Source of the DNA: Rhodoferax sp. | GTDB lineage: Bacteria > Pseudomonadota > Gammaproteobacteria > Burkholderiales > Burkholderiaceae_C | Length of the DNA: 7,220 bases | Direction: 5' to 3' | NCBI GenBank assembly: GCA_020048795.1 | Contig: JAIFMA010000153.1 | Location: 1 to 7,220 of the forward strand | Shown: positions 1 to 6,044 of the stretch, one piece after another | Position numbering within the stretch: position 1 is the stretch's first letter | Layout of the letters: each line of letters begins with the position of its first letter | Notes under the pieces: model-generated | What the model was told of the DNA's origin: nothing | Database searches by the model: none | What the model saw: only the letters and a program-made list of their open reading frames with translations | Position numbers and translations under genes: made by a program

Positions 1-84
1 AACGAGCGGCTGAAATCGTCCCAAAAACCTCAGAATTCCGCACTGGCTGACCTCTTTGGTGTGCTGGCTGAAGTTCATTGCTAA
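1..84 (+). other. possible 3' end of an unidentified gene entering from the left
   Basis: The first plus-strand frame is open from the window edge for 27 codons and ends with TAA at 82-84; the predicted tail ends in LADLFGVLAEVHC. I do not recognise the peptide. Such a short open stretch could be chance. The minus strand also has an ATG at 76-78 whose frame stays open to the edge, without a visible ribosome binding site. Only sequence to the left can decide between a real gene end and non-coding DNA. Confidence 0.2.
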
Positions 85-89
85 TCAGG

Positions 90-138
90 AAATCATTTGT
101 GGCTAGGCGCAAAGCCGCAACAACGCCACGGATGATTT
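90..138. repeat. imperfect inverted repeat / stem-loop downstream of the LytTR regulator gene
   Basis: Bases 90-103 (AAATCATTTGTGGC) pair with 125-138 (GCCACGGATGATTT): 14 positions, 12 of them Watson-Crick, and the two remaining would be U-G pairs in plus-strand RNA. The 21-base loop holds a smaller GGC/GCC hairpin (106-108 with 114-116). It lies 21 bases past the stop of the regulator gene. There is no run of T on either side, so it is not a classical intrinsic terminator. It may still protect or end the transcript, or be a REP-like element or the end of a mobile element. Confidence 0.4.
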
Positions 139-159
139 GAAAACGCAGCGCGGTGCGGG

Positions 160-996
160 CTACATGGCCTTGAACAGCCCGGCGTAGAGCCGACTGACGA
201 TCAGACGCTCGGTCCGACCACGCAGGCTCAGCTGGGTTTTGCCGGCTTCGTCGCGGCTGACGCTGCCGATACAGCGGCTGTTGACCAGAGTGCCGCGATG
301 GATTTGCCAGAACACGCTGGGGTCTAGCTGGCCGATCAACTCTTTAAGGGGGGTGCGAATCAGGTATTCGCGCTCGTCAGTGAGCACCCGCACGTATTTG
401 TCGGCGGCCTCGAAATACACCACCGTCTCGATGGGCACCAGATGAATGGTGTTGCCAACGCTGGCCTGTAGCAGTTTCAGCGGTGTGGTAACGAGCGTGC
501 TGCCGGGTCGGGTGCTGGCCAGCAATTGGCATAGCTGTTGCAGCGTCTGGTCTGCTGCTGGTGTCTCAGTTGCTTCATATTTTGTAGCTGTCAGGGCACG
601 ACTGCCAAGCGCCGACTGTAGTTTGGATACGGTTTTTTGCAGGCGGGCGGTTTGCACCGGCTTGAGCAGGTAGTCGATCGCCTGGGCCTCAAAAGCCTGC
701 ACTGCGTACTGGTCGTAGGCGGTCACAAACACCAGCGCCGGAAAGGCTTTGGCCGGGGCATCCCAATCCTCGGCCAGCGCCGCGGCGGCTTCCAGGCCGC
801 TCATGCCCGGCATGCGGATGTCAAAAAATAGCACGTCGGGCTGCAGCAGCAAGGCTTGCGTTAGCGCAGAGATTCCGTCGCCCACGCAGTGCAGTTGCAA
901 CGCGGGCCAGGCCCGCGCCAGCTCGTCTTGCAATGCGGCGGCCAGCAGGGGCTCGTCTTCGGCGATCAGGGCAATGGGTGAAGGCGGGCTGGTCAT
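160..996 (-). CDS. LytTR-family response regulator (receiver + LytTR DNA-binding domain)
   Basis: Cytoplasmic transcriptional regulator of 278 aa, the expected partner of the kinase encoded just upstream. The receiver domain spans about residues 8-125: acidic pocket E13-D14-E15, phospho-acceptor D59 in FFDIRMPGMSG, the switch T92 in FVTAYDQYA, and K112 in DYLLKP. A linker of about 50 residues follows, then a LytTR domain (about 175-275) with recognisable family stretches such as VVYFEAADKYVRV and FWQIHRGTLVN. Start: the reading frame extends to a TTG at 1017, but ATG at 996 is preferred because the receiver fold begins right after it and a TTGAAG ribosome-binding-like sequence precedes it, overlapping the kinase stop. 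The gap to the kinase stop is 5 nt, so translation is probably coupled. The linker segment TATKYEATE lies next to a repeat-like sequence (585-612). The family assignment is firm; the target genes cannot be read from the window. Confidence 0.93.
   Translation of the reverse strand: MTSPPSPIALIAEDEPLLAAALQDELARAWPALQLHCVGDGISALTQALLLQPDVLFFDIRMPGMSGLEAAAALAEDWDAPAKAFPALVFVTAYDQYAVQAFEAQAIDYLLKPVQTARLQKTVSKLQSALGSRALTATKYEATETPAADQTLQQLCQLLASTRPGSTLVTTPLKLLQASVGNTIHLVPIETVVYFEAADKYVRVLTDEREYLIRTPLKELIGQLDPSVFWQIHRGTLVNSRCIGSVSRDEAGKTQLSLRGRTERLIVSRLYAGLFKAM
585..612 (+). repeat. repeat-like segment, copy A, inside the regulator gene
   Basis: Starting at TAGCTGTCAGGGCA, this 28-base segment matches the minus strand of 1030-1057 at 20 of 28 positions without gaps. 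On the gene's own strand it encodes part of the linker between receiver and LytTR domains, where an insertion would be tolerated. From memory it resembles the small dispersed repeats with a TAGCTG core common in Comamonadaceae genomes; that resemblance is not verified here. Confidence 0.35.
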
Positions 997-1001
997 GTGC
1001 T

Positions 1002-2033
1002 TCAATGATTGATACAAAAAGTGGCAATAGCCCTTGTCCCACCTGCGCTGCCAGCTATCACTTCAAGAGTGGCCTGGGGGCCGTAGTGGGTCTGCAGGCG
1101 CTCGCGCACCTGGGCCAAGCCAAAGCCTGGTGTGGGGTTTGCGCTCAGGCCCACGCCGGTGTCGGCGACTTCAAGCACCACTGGCGTGCTGTGCTGGCGT
1201 GCGCTGATGTGAATGGCACCCCCGTCCACCTGGGGCTCCAGCCCGTGTTTGATGGCGTTTTCTACCAGCGCCTGCAGCAGCAACGGCGGTACCTGCAGAC
1301 TTGCCAGTTTCTCGGGCAGATCGAGCGTGTAGTGCAGGCGTGGCCCCATGCGCACCTTGATCAGTTCCAGGTAGTCGCGCAGGCGCTCAAATTCGATCTC
1401 TAGCGGGTGCTGGGGGGTGCGTGAGGCGGCCAGGGTGGCGCGCAGGTAAGCAACCAGGTGGTCCAGCATGGCTTGGGCGCGGGCGCCGTCCTGGGTGATC
1501 AGTACGCGCAGGTTGGCCAGGGTGTTGAATAACATGTGCGGCTCCAACTGTGACTGAAGTAGCGCCAGTTGCGCTTGCGCCGCCTGGCGCTGCGCGGCTT
1601 CGGCCTCGCGTTGGGTGCTCGCCATTTCGGTGCGTGCCTTGGCGAGCTGTTCGCGGCTCATGAAATAGTAGGTGCTGATGCCACCGGCCAGCAGACTCAG
1701 CACCAAAAAACCCAGGGCGGTGTGCGGCTGGTCTTGCCAATGGCCAAAGTTGTGCTGCGGAAAGATCAGCTGCGCCAGCAGGGTGCCGAGCACATAGCCC
1801 AACATCGCGCCGATGGGCGCAATGGCAAACAGACGGCGCCATTGCCGCGCGGGATCAGGCACCAGCCAGTACTGACCAAAGTCGATCAGTGCCCAGATGC
1901 TCAGCCCAATGCATTGGGAGTAGACCAAATTGATCCAGAACCCACCTGCCATAAAACTGCTGATACCCGCCGCAATCACCGTGTTGAAGGCGGCGATTTG
2001 CAGGGCGCGTTGGGGGGTGGGCTGGTGTGGCAT
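1002..2033 (-). CDS. LytS/YehU-type membrane sensor histidine kinase
   Basis: A 343-aa sensor kinase that should phosphorylate the LytTR regulator encoded next. The N-terminal part (about 12-125) is strongly hydrophobic, with about four membrane segments (roughly 13-35, 36-57, 68-91, 105-125). A glutamine- and alanine-rich probable coiled coil (127-160) leads to the His_kinase domain with the phospho-acceptor H166 in QLEPHMLFNTLANL. The ATPase domain shows the N box around N259 (ALVENAIKHG), the G1 box DTGVGL (291-296) and the G2 box GFGL (303-306). No separate extracellular or PAS sensor domain is visible, so sensing is probably by the membrane segments. Start: the frame extends to a TTG at 2108, but ATG at 2033 gives a normal N-terminus just before the first membrane segment; the ribosome binding site is weak. 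The last about 17 codons include a repeat-like segment (1030-1057), giving an unusual tail, AIATFCINH. The kinase type is clear; the signal is unknown. Confidence 0.93.
   Translation of the reverse strand: MPHQPTPQRALQIAAFNTVIAAGISSFMAGGFWINLVYSQCIGLSIWALIDFGQYWLVPDPARQWRRLFAIAPIGAMLGYVLGTLLAQLIFPQHNFGHWQDQPHTALGFLVLSLLAGGISTYYFMSREQLAKARTEMASTQREAEAAQRQAAQAQLALLQSQLEPHMLFNTLANLRVLITQDGARAQAMLDHLVAYLRATLAASRTPQHPLEIEFERLRDYLELIKVRMGPRLHYTLDLPEKLASLQVPPLLLQALVENAIKHGLEPQVDGGAIHISARQHSTPVVLEVADTGVGLSANPTPGFGLAQVRERLQTHYGPQATLEVIAGSAGGTRAIATFCINH
1030..1057 (-). repeat. repeat-like segment, copy B, at the end of the kinase gene
   Basis: Read on the minus strand from TAGCTGGCAGCGCA, it matches 20 of 28 bases of the segment at 585-612, in inverted orientation. 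It is translated as part of the kinase C-terminus, just after the ATP-binding domain. Confidence 0.35.
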
Positions 2034-2132
2034 GTCAGACCGATTGTTTCCGATTCGGGGCTGGAAAGACGAGGTGGCGCGACGAAATGCCACTTTTGGG
2101 GGTGCCAAATGCCCGAAGTTGGGCGCCAGTGG
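2034..2132 (-). other. 99-bp gap between CoA-transferase-like gene and kinase gene
   Basis: No gene is visible. It contains a weak nested hairpin (2101-2106 GGTGCC with 2122-2127 GGCGCC, and an inner GCCC/GGGC at 2111-2124), but no T run follows on the minus strand, so a terminator is not supported. The gap is long enough to hold a separate promoter for the kinase-regulator pair; I see no convincing -35/-10 pair. Confidence 0.3.
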
Positions 2133-3038
2133 TCAGGGCAGGGTGTGCAGTGGAATGTCGTGCTGCACCGACAGGGCTTGGAGCTGAGCGCGTGTCTGAC
2201 CGGCTGCGAAGGCGGCGATGCACTCATGACTGGCTGGTTGCAGCATTTGTGCCATGCCGGTCCAGCCCAGGCCGGCCAGCACCGACAGGGATTTCGCAAA
2301 ATGGGGCTCGAGTGCCGCCATGGCGACACGACCGTCCTTGCAAGGATAAACACGATAGCCTGCGTGGCCACCACCCAAGAGGGTGCCGGGCAGGGTGGCA
2401 CCCCAGGTGCGGGGCAAGGCGAGGTGGGCCGCTGCGTCTGCCAAGGCTACCTCGATCAAACTGCCCATGCCAGTCTGACGCTGCAGCAGGACCGACTGCA
2501 ACACCGCCTCGCTGGCCATCAGGGAGCCGCCCATGTCGGCATACAGTGTGGCAGGCAGATCCAGACCAGTGACCAGCTGGTTCTCGGCCAGGTAGGTCAG
2601 GTCATGGCCAGGTTCTTCGGCACGGGCACCACCGGCCCCGACAATGCTGATCAGCGACAGGCTTGGGTATTGACCGTGAAGGGTTTTCCAGCTCAAGCCC
2701 AGTTTATCGAGGGCGCTAGGCCGAAATGAGGTCAGCAGCACATCGGCTTTGGCAAGTTCGCGGTGCAGGGCTACTTGTCCGGTCCGGGTTTTCAGGTTGG
2801 CCGTTTTGACCCGGATGCCCTGGTGCAGGTCGTCGTAGGCCACCCGGCTGTAACTGCTCATGGGGTCGGCGGTTGCGCTGGTGCCCGCTGCCGTATCGGG
2901 TGCCGGTGGCTCAAGTTTGACGCAAGTGGCACCCATGCGATTGAGGCGTTGCATGGCCGCCGGTCCGGGCAGGTTGAGGCAAAGGCTGAGGATGTGGATG
3001 CCCTTGAGGGGCTTGGGGAGTTTTTTGAGGGTTGCCAT
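2133..3038 (-). CDS. CaiB/BaiF family (class III) CoA-transferase or alpha-methylacyl-CoA racemase-like protein
   Basis: A 301-aa cytoplasmic protein. Family III enzymes transfer CoA between carboxylic acids or racemise 2-methylacyl-CoA. Visible family features: an N-terminal segment KGIHILSLCLNLPGPAAMQ (12-30), GATCVKLEPP (36-45), the VLLTSFRPSALDKLGL stretch (100-115), GHDLTY (144-149) and ADMGGS (167-172). GHDLTY followed by an Asp-Gly-Gly type motif recalls the catalytic His/Asp pair of alpha-methylacyl-CoA racemases (here H145 and D168); the Asp of GHD is also where CoA-transferases carry their catalytic Asp. At 301 aa it is shorter than the usual 360-440 aa, and the shortness is at the C-terminal end. 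Start: the frame runs on to 3236, but ATG at 3038 begins right before the conserved fold and the extra 66 residues look like intergenic DNA. No strong ribosome binding site is seen. The substrate cannot be predicted. Confidence 0.85.
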   Translation of the reverse strand: MATLKKLPKPLKGIHILSLCLNLPGPAAMQRLNRMGATCVKLEPPAPDTAAGTSATADPMSSYSRVAYDDLHQGIRVKTANLKTRTGQVALHRELAKADVLLTSFRPSALDKLGLSWKTLHGQYPSLSLISIVGAGGARAEEPGHDLTYLAENQLVTGLDLPATLYADMGGSLMASEAVLQSVLLQRQTGMGSLIEVALADAAAHLALPRTWGATLPGTLLGGGHAGYRVYPCKDGRVAMAALEPHFAKSLSVLAGLGWTGMAQMLQPASHECIAAFAAGQTRAQLQALSVQHDIPLHTLP

Positions 3039-3168
3039 GATTCGTGCGACAGGTCGGAAAACCCGATTAAAACATCTTGCCGGGCCTGCCAGGCTGTTGG
3101 CAGATCTGCGGGTATCAGGAGCCCTTTGAAACAAGCAAACAGGCGCATCATGGGTATTGCCGTGCGCA

Positions 3169-3196
3169 TTCACGCCAGGGGGTGGACGGGTAGAAT
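3169..3196 (+). promoter_or_regulatory. candidate sigma-70 promoter for the flavoprotein / PLP-enzyme pair
   Basis: TAGAAT (3191-3196) matches five of six bases of the -10 consensus. TTCACG (3169-3174), 16 bases upstream, is a modest -35. Transcription would then begin near 3203, immediately at the dyad at 3205-3221, about 100 nt before the ATG at 3302. Confidence 0.35.
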
Positions 3197-3204
3197 TGCA
3201 ACGC

Positions 3205-3221
3205 GACAAGATCATCTTGTC
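3205..3221. promoter_or_regulatory. perfect 17-bp dyad, candidate operator
   Basis: GACAAGATCATCTTGTC has two perfect 8-bp arms around a single central C. Its size and symmetry are typical of a site for a dimeric repressor (for example of the GntR or TetR type). It sits next to the probable transcription start of the rightward genes, where binding would block initiation. No regulator gene for it is in the window. Confidence 0.45.
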
Positions 3222-3242
3222 TGGTTCAGTCTTCACATCTTG

Positions 3243-3261
3243 GCCCGGCGTTTCTCCGGGC
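3243..3261 (+). other. GC-rich leader hairpin
   Basis: GCCCGG (3243-3248) pairs with CCGGGC (3256-3261) around a 7-base loop and is followed by TTTGGCCTCGTTT. It lies in the probable 5' untranslated leader, 40 bases before the start codon. It could be a weak terminator or attenuator, or an RNA-stability element. The T run is short, so termination is uncertain. Confidence 0.35.
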
Positions 3262-3301
3262 TTTGGCCTCGTTTATGGTGCCGGTTGGCGCAAGGATTTT
3301 C

Positions 3302-4546
3302 ATGAAACGTGTTGATGATTTTCGCCTGAAGTTCGGCAAAAAAGAGTATGTGCCGATCATGGTGGGTGGTATGGGCGTGGACATTTCAACGGCGGAACTG
3401 GCCCTTGAGACGGCCCGGCTTGGGGGTATTGGGCACATCTCGGATGCCATGGTGAATGATGTGTCAGACCGCCGGTTTGACACCAGTTTTGTCAAAGACA
3501 AGACCAAGCTCTACAAACACAATATCCTCAATGCCGACAAATCAGCCGTCAAGTTTGACCTGGACGTTCTGGCCGAAGCCACGCGCCGCCACGTCGGTGC
3601 CACCATGTCCGAGAAAAAAGGCGATGGCCTGATCTTTGTCAACTGCATGGAAAAGCTGACTATGAATGGCCCGCGCGAAACCCTGCAGGTGCGGATGGCC
3701 TCGGCGCTGGATGCCGGCGTTGACGGCATTACCCTGAGTGCCGGACTGCACCTGGGGTCATTGGCCCTGATTGCCGATCACGCACGCTTTCGCGATGCCA
3801 AGCTGGGCATCATCGTGTCTAGCGTGCGAGCGTTGCAGCTTTTCCTGCGTAAGAATGCGCGGCTTGATCGCAAGCCCGACTATGTAATTGTTGAAGGACC
3901 GCTGGCCGGCGGGCATCTGGGCTTTGGCATGGATTGGGCGCAGTACGACCTGGCCACCATCATGGCCGAGGTCATCGAGTACGTGAAGGCCGAGCAACTC
4001 GATATTCCGGTGATCGCCGCAGGTGGCATTTTTACCGGCAGTGATGCGGTGTCGTTTCTGGAAACCGGCTGCGCTGCCGTGCAAGTGGCAACCCGCTTCA
4101 CGGTGGCCCACGAATGTGGTTTGCCGGCCAGCGTCAAGCAAGACTATTTCCGCGCCAGCGAAGCCGATATAGAGGTCAATACCATTTCGCCCACTGGTTA
4201 CCCGATGCGTATGTTGCGCAGCTCACCGGCCATCGGGGATGGCATTCGCCCGAATTGCGAGTCGTATGGTTATCTGCTGGATGGCAATGGCAATTGTGCT
4301 TACATCACTGCCTACAACCGTGAGCTGGCCTTGCACCCGGATGGCAAAAACCTTTCGGTGAAGGACAAGACCTGTCTGTGTACCCAGATGCGCAACTTCA
4401 AGCTGTGGACCTGCGGGCACTACACCTACCGGCTCAAAGACACCACGCGATGCAATCCCGATGGCAGCTACCAGCTGCTGAGCGCCGAACACATCTTCAA
4501 GGACTATCAGTTCAGCGTGGATCAGCAACTGGCGTTGCCTGCCTGA
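3302..4546 (+). CDS. nitronate monooxygenase-family flavoprotein with cysteine-containing C-terminal extension
   Basis: A 414-aa protein. The first about 310 residues are the FMN-binding TIM barrel of the nitronate monooxygenase / 2-nitropropane dioxygenase / FabK family: VPIMVGGMGVDIS (17-29) at the usual FMN-binding start, a glycine-histidine motif VEGPLAGGHLGF (197-208, H205 at the place of the family's active-site His), and the phosphate-binding part IPVIAAGGIFTGSDAV (235-250) followed by GCAAVQVATRF (256-266). Residues about 315-400 form an extension not usual in the family, with six cysteines (319, 332, 358, 360, 371, 384), including a C-x-C-x10-C-x12-C run that could bind metal or an Fe-S cluster. 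Start: ATG at 3302 has AAGGA five bases before it (3292-3296); upstream in-frame TTG and ATG codons lack this. The PLP enzyme gene follows after 43 nt, so they are probably one operon. The fold is clear. Nitronate oxidation is not assured, because this family also contains reductases and enzymes of unknown function. Confidence 0.88.
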   Translation: MKRVDDFRLKFGKKEYVPIMVGGMGVDISTAELALETARLGGIGHISDAMVNDVSDRRFDTSFVKDKTKLYKHNILNADKSAVKFDLDVLAEATRRHVGATMSEKKGDGLIFVNCMEKLTMNGPRETLQVRMASALDAGVDGITLSAGLHLGSLALIADHARFRDAKLGIIVSSVRALQLFLRKNARLDRKPDYVIVEGPLAGGHLGFGMDWAQYDLATIMAEVIEYVKAEQLDIPVIAAGGIFTGSDAVSFLETGCAAVQVATRFTVAHECGLPASVKQDYFRASEADIEVNTISPTGYPMRMLRSSPAIGDGIRPNCESYGYLLDGNGNCAYITAYNRELALHPDGKNLSVKDKTCLCTQMRNFKLWTCGHYTYRLKDTTRCNPDGSYQLLSAEHIFKDYQFSVDQQLALPA

Positions 4547-4589
4547 CGATGCACCAGCGGCCCGGCCTGTGTGGCGGGTAACGAACAGC

Positions 4590-6015
4590 ATGAGCCCCTT
4601 TGACGCTTTTTTAAACGACCATCCGAGCTACCTTGACACCGGTGCGCTGGATGTCTTGCGGGCTGCCGAATACGGCCGCCTTGACACCCAGGACCAGGTG
4701 TATCTGGACTACACCGGCGGTGGTTTGCACGCTGCCAGCCAGGTCGCAGAACATGCCCGCATGCTCAGTGACAACGTGCTGGGCAACCCGCATTCGGTTA
4801 GCCCCAGCTCGATGGAAATGACCCGGCGGGTCGAGCAGGCCCGTGCCGCCGTGCTGGACTATTTCAACGGCACCGGCGACTACACCGCGATCTTTACCCT
4901 GAACGCTTCAGGCGCGCTGAAGCTGGTGGCCGAGTCGTATCCGTTTGCCCCGCAGGGGCGGTTATTGCTGACGACCGACAACCATAACTCGGTCAATGGC
5001 ATCCGCGAATTTGCCACGGCCCGAACTGCGTATCGACATGGCAGCCATGGACACGCTGCTGACACCGGTCAATTGCGACGGTCCGGGTTTGTTGGCGTTT
5101 CCGGCGCAGTCGAACTTCTCCGGGGTCAAACACCCGCTCTCGCTGGTGGCAACGGCCCAAGCGCGCGGCTGGCATGTATTGCTGGATGCTGCGGCCTTTG
5201 TGCCGACCAACCGGCTCGATCTGCGTCAGGTCAGGCCTGACTTTGTCGCGGTGTCGTTCTACAAGATGTTTGGTTACCCGACCGGCGTTGGCTGCCTGCT
5301 GGTGCGTAATGCCGCACTCAAGGTGTTGCGCCGCCCCTGGTTTGGTGGGGGCACGGTCAACTTTGCCACCGTCAAGGGGCGCATGCATGTGCTCTCCAGT
5401 GGTGAGGCGGGTTTTGAAGACGGCACACTCAATTACCTGAGCATTCCCGCCGTCGAGATAGGCTTGCGCCACCTCAGGCAGGTTGGCATGGAGACGATCC
5501 AGACCCGCGTGTTGTGTCTGACCGACTGGCTGATCAAACAACTGCTGGCACTGCAGCACCGCAATGGCCGCCCGATGGTCCGGCTTTATGGTCCGGTCAA
5601 CATGATCATGCGCGGCGGTACGGTCACGCTGAACCTGTATGACCCCAACGGCCATCTGCTGGACTACCGGCGCATCGAGCAACTGGCTGGCGACGCCCGC
5701 ATCTCACTTCGTACCGGCTGCTTTTGCAACCCCGGTGCCGGTGAATCGGCTGAAGACCTGAGCGACGAGGATATGCGCGCCGGCCTGGCCCAGGTCGGTG
5801 CCGGGATCAATCTGCGGCGTTTCATGCAGGTCATGCAAGACCGCAGCGGCAAGAGTGCCGGTGCCATTCGGGTCTCCACCGGCTTGGCCAGCAACTTTGC
5901 CGACGTGTCGCGGTTTCTTGACTTTGTGCTCGGCTTTCGGGACCAGACGGCGCTGACCCTTGGTACCGTCTCATTTGACATTGAGTCCTGCCGCGTGGTG
6001 CGTGATGGCGGTTAA
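4590..6015 (+). pseudogene. frame-broken aminotransferase class V / molybdenum cofactor sulfurase-like PLP enzyme
   Basis: Two adjoining reading frames together make one NifS-fold enzyme. The first, from ATG 4590, runs about 144 codons with YLDYTGGGLH (38-47), GNPHSVSPSS (65-74), DYTAIFTLNASGALKLVAES (97-116) and TTDNHNSVNGIREFA (128-142). The second, recognisable from 5020 (PELRID) to the stop at 6015, has the PLP-region Asp (codon 5185-5187, LLDAAAFVP), the PLP lysine (codon 5263-5265, VSFYKMFGYPTGVG) and the loop GCFCNPGA (cysteines at 5719-5721 and 5725-5727). These are closest in memory to the N-terminal sulfurase domain of eukaryotic MOCOS/ABA3, which transfers sulfur from cysteine; the third Cys of the family's CFCNPGAC motif is Gly here, and no MOSC domain follows. 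The frames differ by +1, and about 12 residues between REFA and PELRID are missing, so a deletion of 3n+2 bases near 5010-5025 fits. The rest of the second frame has no damage, so the break is recent or a sequence error. Confidence 0.8.
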
Positions 6016-6044
6016 CGCCCCGGCACGAACGAAGCTGACCTTTT

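Larger units (their letters stand above)
3039..3301. promoter_or_regulatory. divergent intergenic region
   Basis: This 263-bp stretch separates the leftward CoA-transferase-like gene from the rightward nitronate monooxygenase-like gene and must carry the start signals of both. It contains a CTGCCA/TGGCAG hairpin (3086-3091 with 3098-3103), a plausible plus-strand promoter, a perfect 17-bp dyad and a GC-rich leader hairpin (listed separately). For the minus strand a TTTAAT -10-like hexamer (plus-strand 3066-3071) is present, with only a poor -35. No small gene is convincing here. Confidence 0.6.

Noticed and set aside
2101..2127. Hairpin as terminator of the CoA-transferase-like gene
   Set aside because: The stem needs a wobble pair and is not followed by a T run on the minus strand.
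1569..2729. 386-codon plus-strand open frame
   Set aside because: It runs antisense across both the kinase and the CoA-transferase-like gene, its peptide (rich in Gln, His and Gly) matches no family I know, and high-GC codon use explains such antisense frames.
3039..3236. N-terminal extension of the CoA-transferase-like protein to 3236
   Set aside because: The extra 66 residues have no family features and would cover the promoter and dyad of the divergent gene.
5010..5025. Programmed ribosomal frameshift joining the two halves
   Set aside because: No slippery heptamer is visible at the junction, and missing residues cannot be restored by a frameshift.
4993..5682. 229-codon minus-strand open frame
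   Set aside because: It lies antisense to the intact part of the sulfurase-like gene, whose own frame carries clear family motifs.
4996..6015. Second half of the sulfurase-like gene as an independent gene starting at ATG 4996
   Set aside because: No ribosome binding site precedes this ATG, the first eight codons show no homology, and the product would lack the N-terminal part of the PLP fold.
6016..6044. Bidirectional terminator between the convergent genes
   Set aside because: The 29-base gap shows no inverted repeat strong enough to call.
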